Source: Bacteroides sp. CAG:709 (GTDB lineage Bacteria; Bacteroidota; Bacteroidia; Bacteroidales; UBA932). From it: DNA of 15,241 bases. Below the pieces are notes generated by a model, which saw only the letters and a program-made list of their open reading frames with translations, had not been told where the DNA came from and did not search any database. The DNA lies in assembly GCA_000434935.1 (NCBI GenBank), contig FR882201.1, positions 1,438 to 16,678 on the forward strand. The letters are read 5' to 3'. Positions 13,301 through 15,241 of this stretch are shown in pieces (the first letter of the stretch is position 1; every line of letters begins with the position of its first letter). The position numbers were made by a program, and so were the translations under genes.

Positions 13301-15241
13301 CATAATGAGAATATTGACCGCAGTTCTGACGGCCTGTCTCTGCGTTCCGGCTGCACAAGCCCAGGACATCAGCGTAAAAGGAAAAGTCACGGACAGCGGC
13401 AATGCTCCTCTGGTAGGAGTCGGTGTCTTCATAGAGGGGACAGCGACAGGTACTGTCACAGGTGCTGACGGAACATGGTCGATCCCGGACATTCCTTCGG
13501 ATGCCACCCTCACATTCTCAAGCATCGGCTATGTGACCCAAAAAGTACACGTGGCCGGGAAGTCCGTGATCGATGTGATTCTTCAGGAGGATATCATCGA
13601 AGATGAACTGGGAGAGGTCATGGTCGTCGCATACGGAACCGCAAAGAAAAGCAGCTTCACCGGATCGGCATCTGTCGTAAAAGGCGACGAACTCCAAAAG
13701 AGGGTTACAGGCAACATCACCAAATCCATTGAGGGAACGGTGGCCGGACTGCAGGTCACATCCGGCGGCGGACAACCTGGTGAGGGCGCATCAATCATGA
13801 TTCGAGGAATCGGATCAGTGAATGCGGTCTCCACACCTCTGTACGTAGTGGACGGAATTCCTTACGACGGCTCTTTAAGCGCCATCAACCCGGCTGACAT
13901 AGAGTCTCTTACCGTCCTGAAAGACGCATCGGCAGGCGCATTGTACGGAGCGAGGGGCGCAAACGGAGTAATTGTCATCACTACCAAGAAGGGCAGCGGA
14001 GAACGTTCCGTTGTCAGTTACAAGGGCAGCGCAGGCATTGCATCCCGGTCTCTCAAACGCTACGATCTCGTCGGAATGAACGACTTCATCGAATTGACCT
14101 ACGAGTCCCTCAGGAACAGCGCCAAATACAGTACGGGAATGGATTTCGAGGGTGCCAGCGCCTACGCTGCCGCCAATCTCGGCCAGACCATCGGTGGACT
14201 GAAGAATCCAGAATACTACAACCCATACAAGAATTACACGTGGGAAACCCTCGTCGACCAAAGCACCGGCAAGATAAAAGATGACGCCGCAGCTGCATGG
14301 AACGAAAACTGGATGGATGAAATCAGCAACAACGCCGCCCTCCGGACAGAGCATATCATCTCTGTCAACGGAGCGACCGAGAAGATCAATTATCTCGTTT
14401 CAATGGGCTACTACAAGGAGAACGGCATACTCCGCAACACTGACTTCAACCGCTATACGGGAAGGGTCAATGTGGACTCACAGGCCAATTCATGGATAAA
14501 GATCGGCATGAGCGCCAACTACTCGCACACAAAGGCAGACTACCAGAACTTCTCTGGTGCTTCCGTATCAAACGTCTGGTACACAGCACAGTTCATGGCT
14601 CCTGTATATCCTGTCTACCTGAAAGACATGGATGGAAACAATGTCCTGGACCAGGATGGAAACCTTCAGTATGAATATGGTGACGAAGATGACAACGGTT
14701 ATGCAAACCGTCCTACAGCCCAAGGGTTCAACTCCAAGGCCGAGCTCTACAACAACAAGGCCTATTACTACCGCAACACATTGTCTGCGAGATCTTACCT
14801 CACGTTAGGTACGACAAATAAAGACGCTCTTCTCTACGGATTGAGACTGACCGCCAATCTCGGAACAGATTTCAATGATTACCAGCGGACTCTCACCAAC
14901 GACAAGTACCACGGCAATGCAGCCGACCAGGGAGGCCGGTTGAGCAAGACCAACACCAGGACCCTCAGCTATACTTTCAACCAGATCGTGAACTATGACC
15001 GCTCGTTTTCCGAGCACGACATCAAGGTCCTGTTGGGTCACGAGTACTATCGCTACAGATTCAACTACGCGCAGGGTGAAAAGACAGGCATCATGGACGG
15101 AATCGATGAACTTGACCCGGCAGTGACGACTTCCGGCAATTCCAGTTACTCGAACAACTATGCCATCGAGTCCTGGTTCACCAGGCTGAACTACGGGTTC
15201 AAGGATCGCTACTACTTCGACGCCAGCTGGCGTACCGACGG
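13290..15241 (+). CDS. SusC/RagA-family TonB-dependent outer-membrane receptor (3' end cut off by window edge)
   Basis: Outer-membrane transporter powered by TonB; 650 codons are visible with no stop. An N-terminal signal peptide ends near PAAQAQ-D (residue 25). Residues 27-101 are the carboxypeptidase-regulatory-like domain characteristic of SusC proteins (VKGKVTDSGNAPLVGVGVFI, then SIGYVTQKV). The TonB-box-like EVMVVAYG lies at about 109-116. The plug domain follows at about 118-236, with SIEGTVAGLQVTSGGGQPG, SIMIRGIGSVNAVSTPLYVV, LKDASAGALYGARGANGVIV and ITTKKG. The rest is beta-barrel. Full-length SusC proteins are about 1000 residues, so roughly a third is missing. The start at 13290 overlaps the previous gene by 11 bp; an alternative in-frame ATG at 13305 would leave 4 bp between the genes and still encode a signal peptide. 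Members import glycans or peptides with a SusD lid, which is expected just downstream but not seen. Confidence 0.95.
   Translation, partial: MKNSIMRILTAVLTACLCVPAAQAQDISVKGKVTDSGNAPLVGVGVFIEGTATGTVTGADGTWSIPDIPSDATLTFSSIGYVTQKVHVAGKSVIDVILQEDIIEDELGEVMVVAYGTAKKSSFTGSASVVKGDELQKRVTGNITKSIEGTVAGLQVTSGGGQPGEGASIMIRGIGSVNAVSTPLYVVDGIPYDGSLSAINPADIESLTVLKDASAGALYGARGANGVIVITTKKGSGERSVVSYKGSAGIASRSLKRYDLVGMNDFIELTYESLRNSAKYSTGMDFEGASAYAAANLGQTIGGLKNPEYYNPYKNYTWETLVDQSTGKIKDDAAAAWNENWMDEISNNAALRTEHIISVNGATEKINYLVSMGYYKENGILRNTDFNRYTGRVNVDSQANSWIKIGMSANYSHTKADYQNFSGASVSNVWYTAQFMAPVYPVYLKDMDGNNVLDQDGNLQYEYGDEDDNGYANRPTAQGFNSKAELYNNKAYYYRNTLSARSYLTLGTTNKDALLYGLRLTANLGTDFNDYQRTLTNDKYHGNAADQGGRLSKTNTRTLSYTFNQIVNYDRSFSEHDIKVLLGHEYYRYRFNYAQGEKTGIMDGIDELDPAVTTSGNSSYSNNYAIESWFTRLNYGFKDRYYFDASWRTD

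Noticed and set aside
3070..15241. Calling the locus a polysaccharide-utilisation locus
   Set aside because: No glycoside hydrolase, lyase, esterase or sulfatase is visible, and SusD and regulators are outside the window; the SusC gene alone does not establish a glycan substrate.

Overview
The window looks like chromosomal DNA from an anaerobic Bacteroidales bacterium of the gut type; the genus cannot be fixed from sequence alone. The evidence is a SusC-type TonB-dependent receptor, several BACON-domain lipoproteins, a BspA-like leucine-rich-repeat lipoprotein with a PKD-like domain, a FISUMP-like lipoprotein, two TAnnTTTG promoter motifs of the Bacteroidetes type, and the absence of clear Shine-Dalgarno sequences. 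Coding DNA appears close to 50% GC by eye, and the one long intergenic region (2521-3069) is clearly AT-rich.

Left part (1-2520, minus strand). A DMT/EamA-family membrane transporter runs off the left edge. It lies downstream of hisS (histidyl-tRNA synthetase). The 273 bp between them contain a hairpin-rich extragenic element bounded by 17-bp inverted repeats.

Centre (2521-3069). This is the divergent control region between hisS and the large plus-strand operon. It carries a candidate promoter on each strand. Downstream of the plus-strand promoter there is a roughly 310-nt leader with two tiny, ATGA-overlapping ORFs and several small hairpins.

Right part (3070-15241, plus strand). Six tightly packed genes read in one direction, with gaps of 20, 20 and 13 bp followed by overlaps of 4 and 11 bp. 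The first five all encode predicted lipoproteins: a two-BACON-domain protein, a 1213-residue BACON/PKD-like/LRR protein with about 29 tandem repeats, a BACON plus FISUMP-like protein, a subtilisin-family (S8) protease with an N-terminal propeptide-like region, and an FN3-like protein. The sixth is a SusC-like outer-membrane receptor that runs off the right edge. A SusD-like partner would be expected just beyond the window but is not seen.

Read together, the operon looks like a surface machine that pairs ligand-binding lipoproteins and an anchored protease with a TonB-dependent importer. No glycoside hydrolase, polysaccharide lyase or sulfatase is present in the window. A peptide- or glycoprotein-scavenging role, in the manner of RagAB, is therefore a reasonable inference, but it is not demonstrated.
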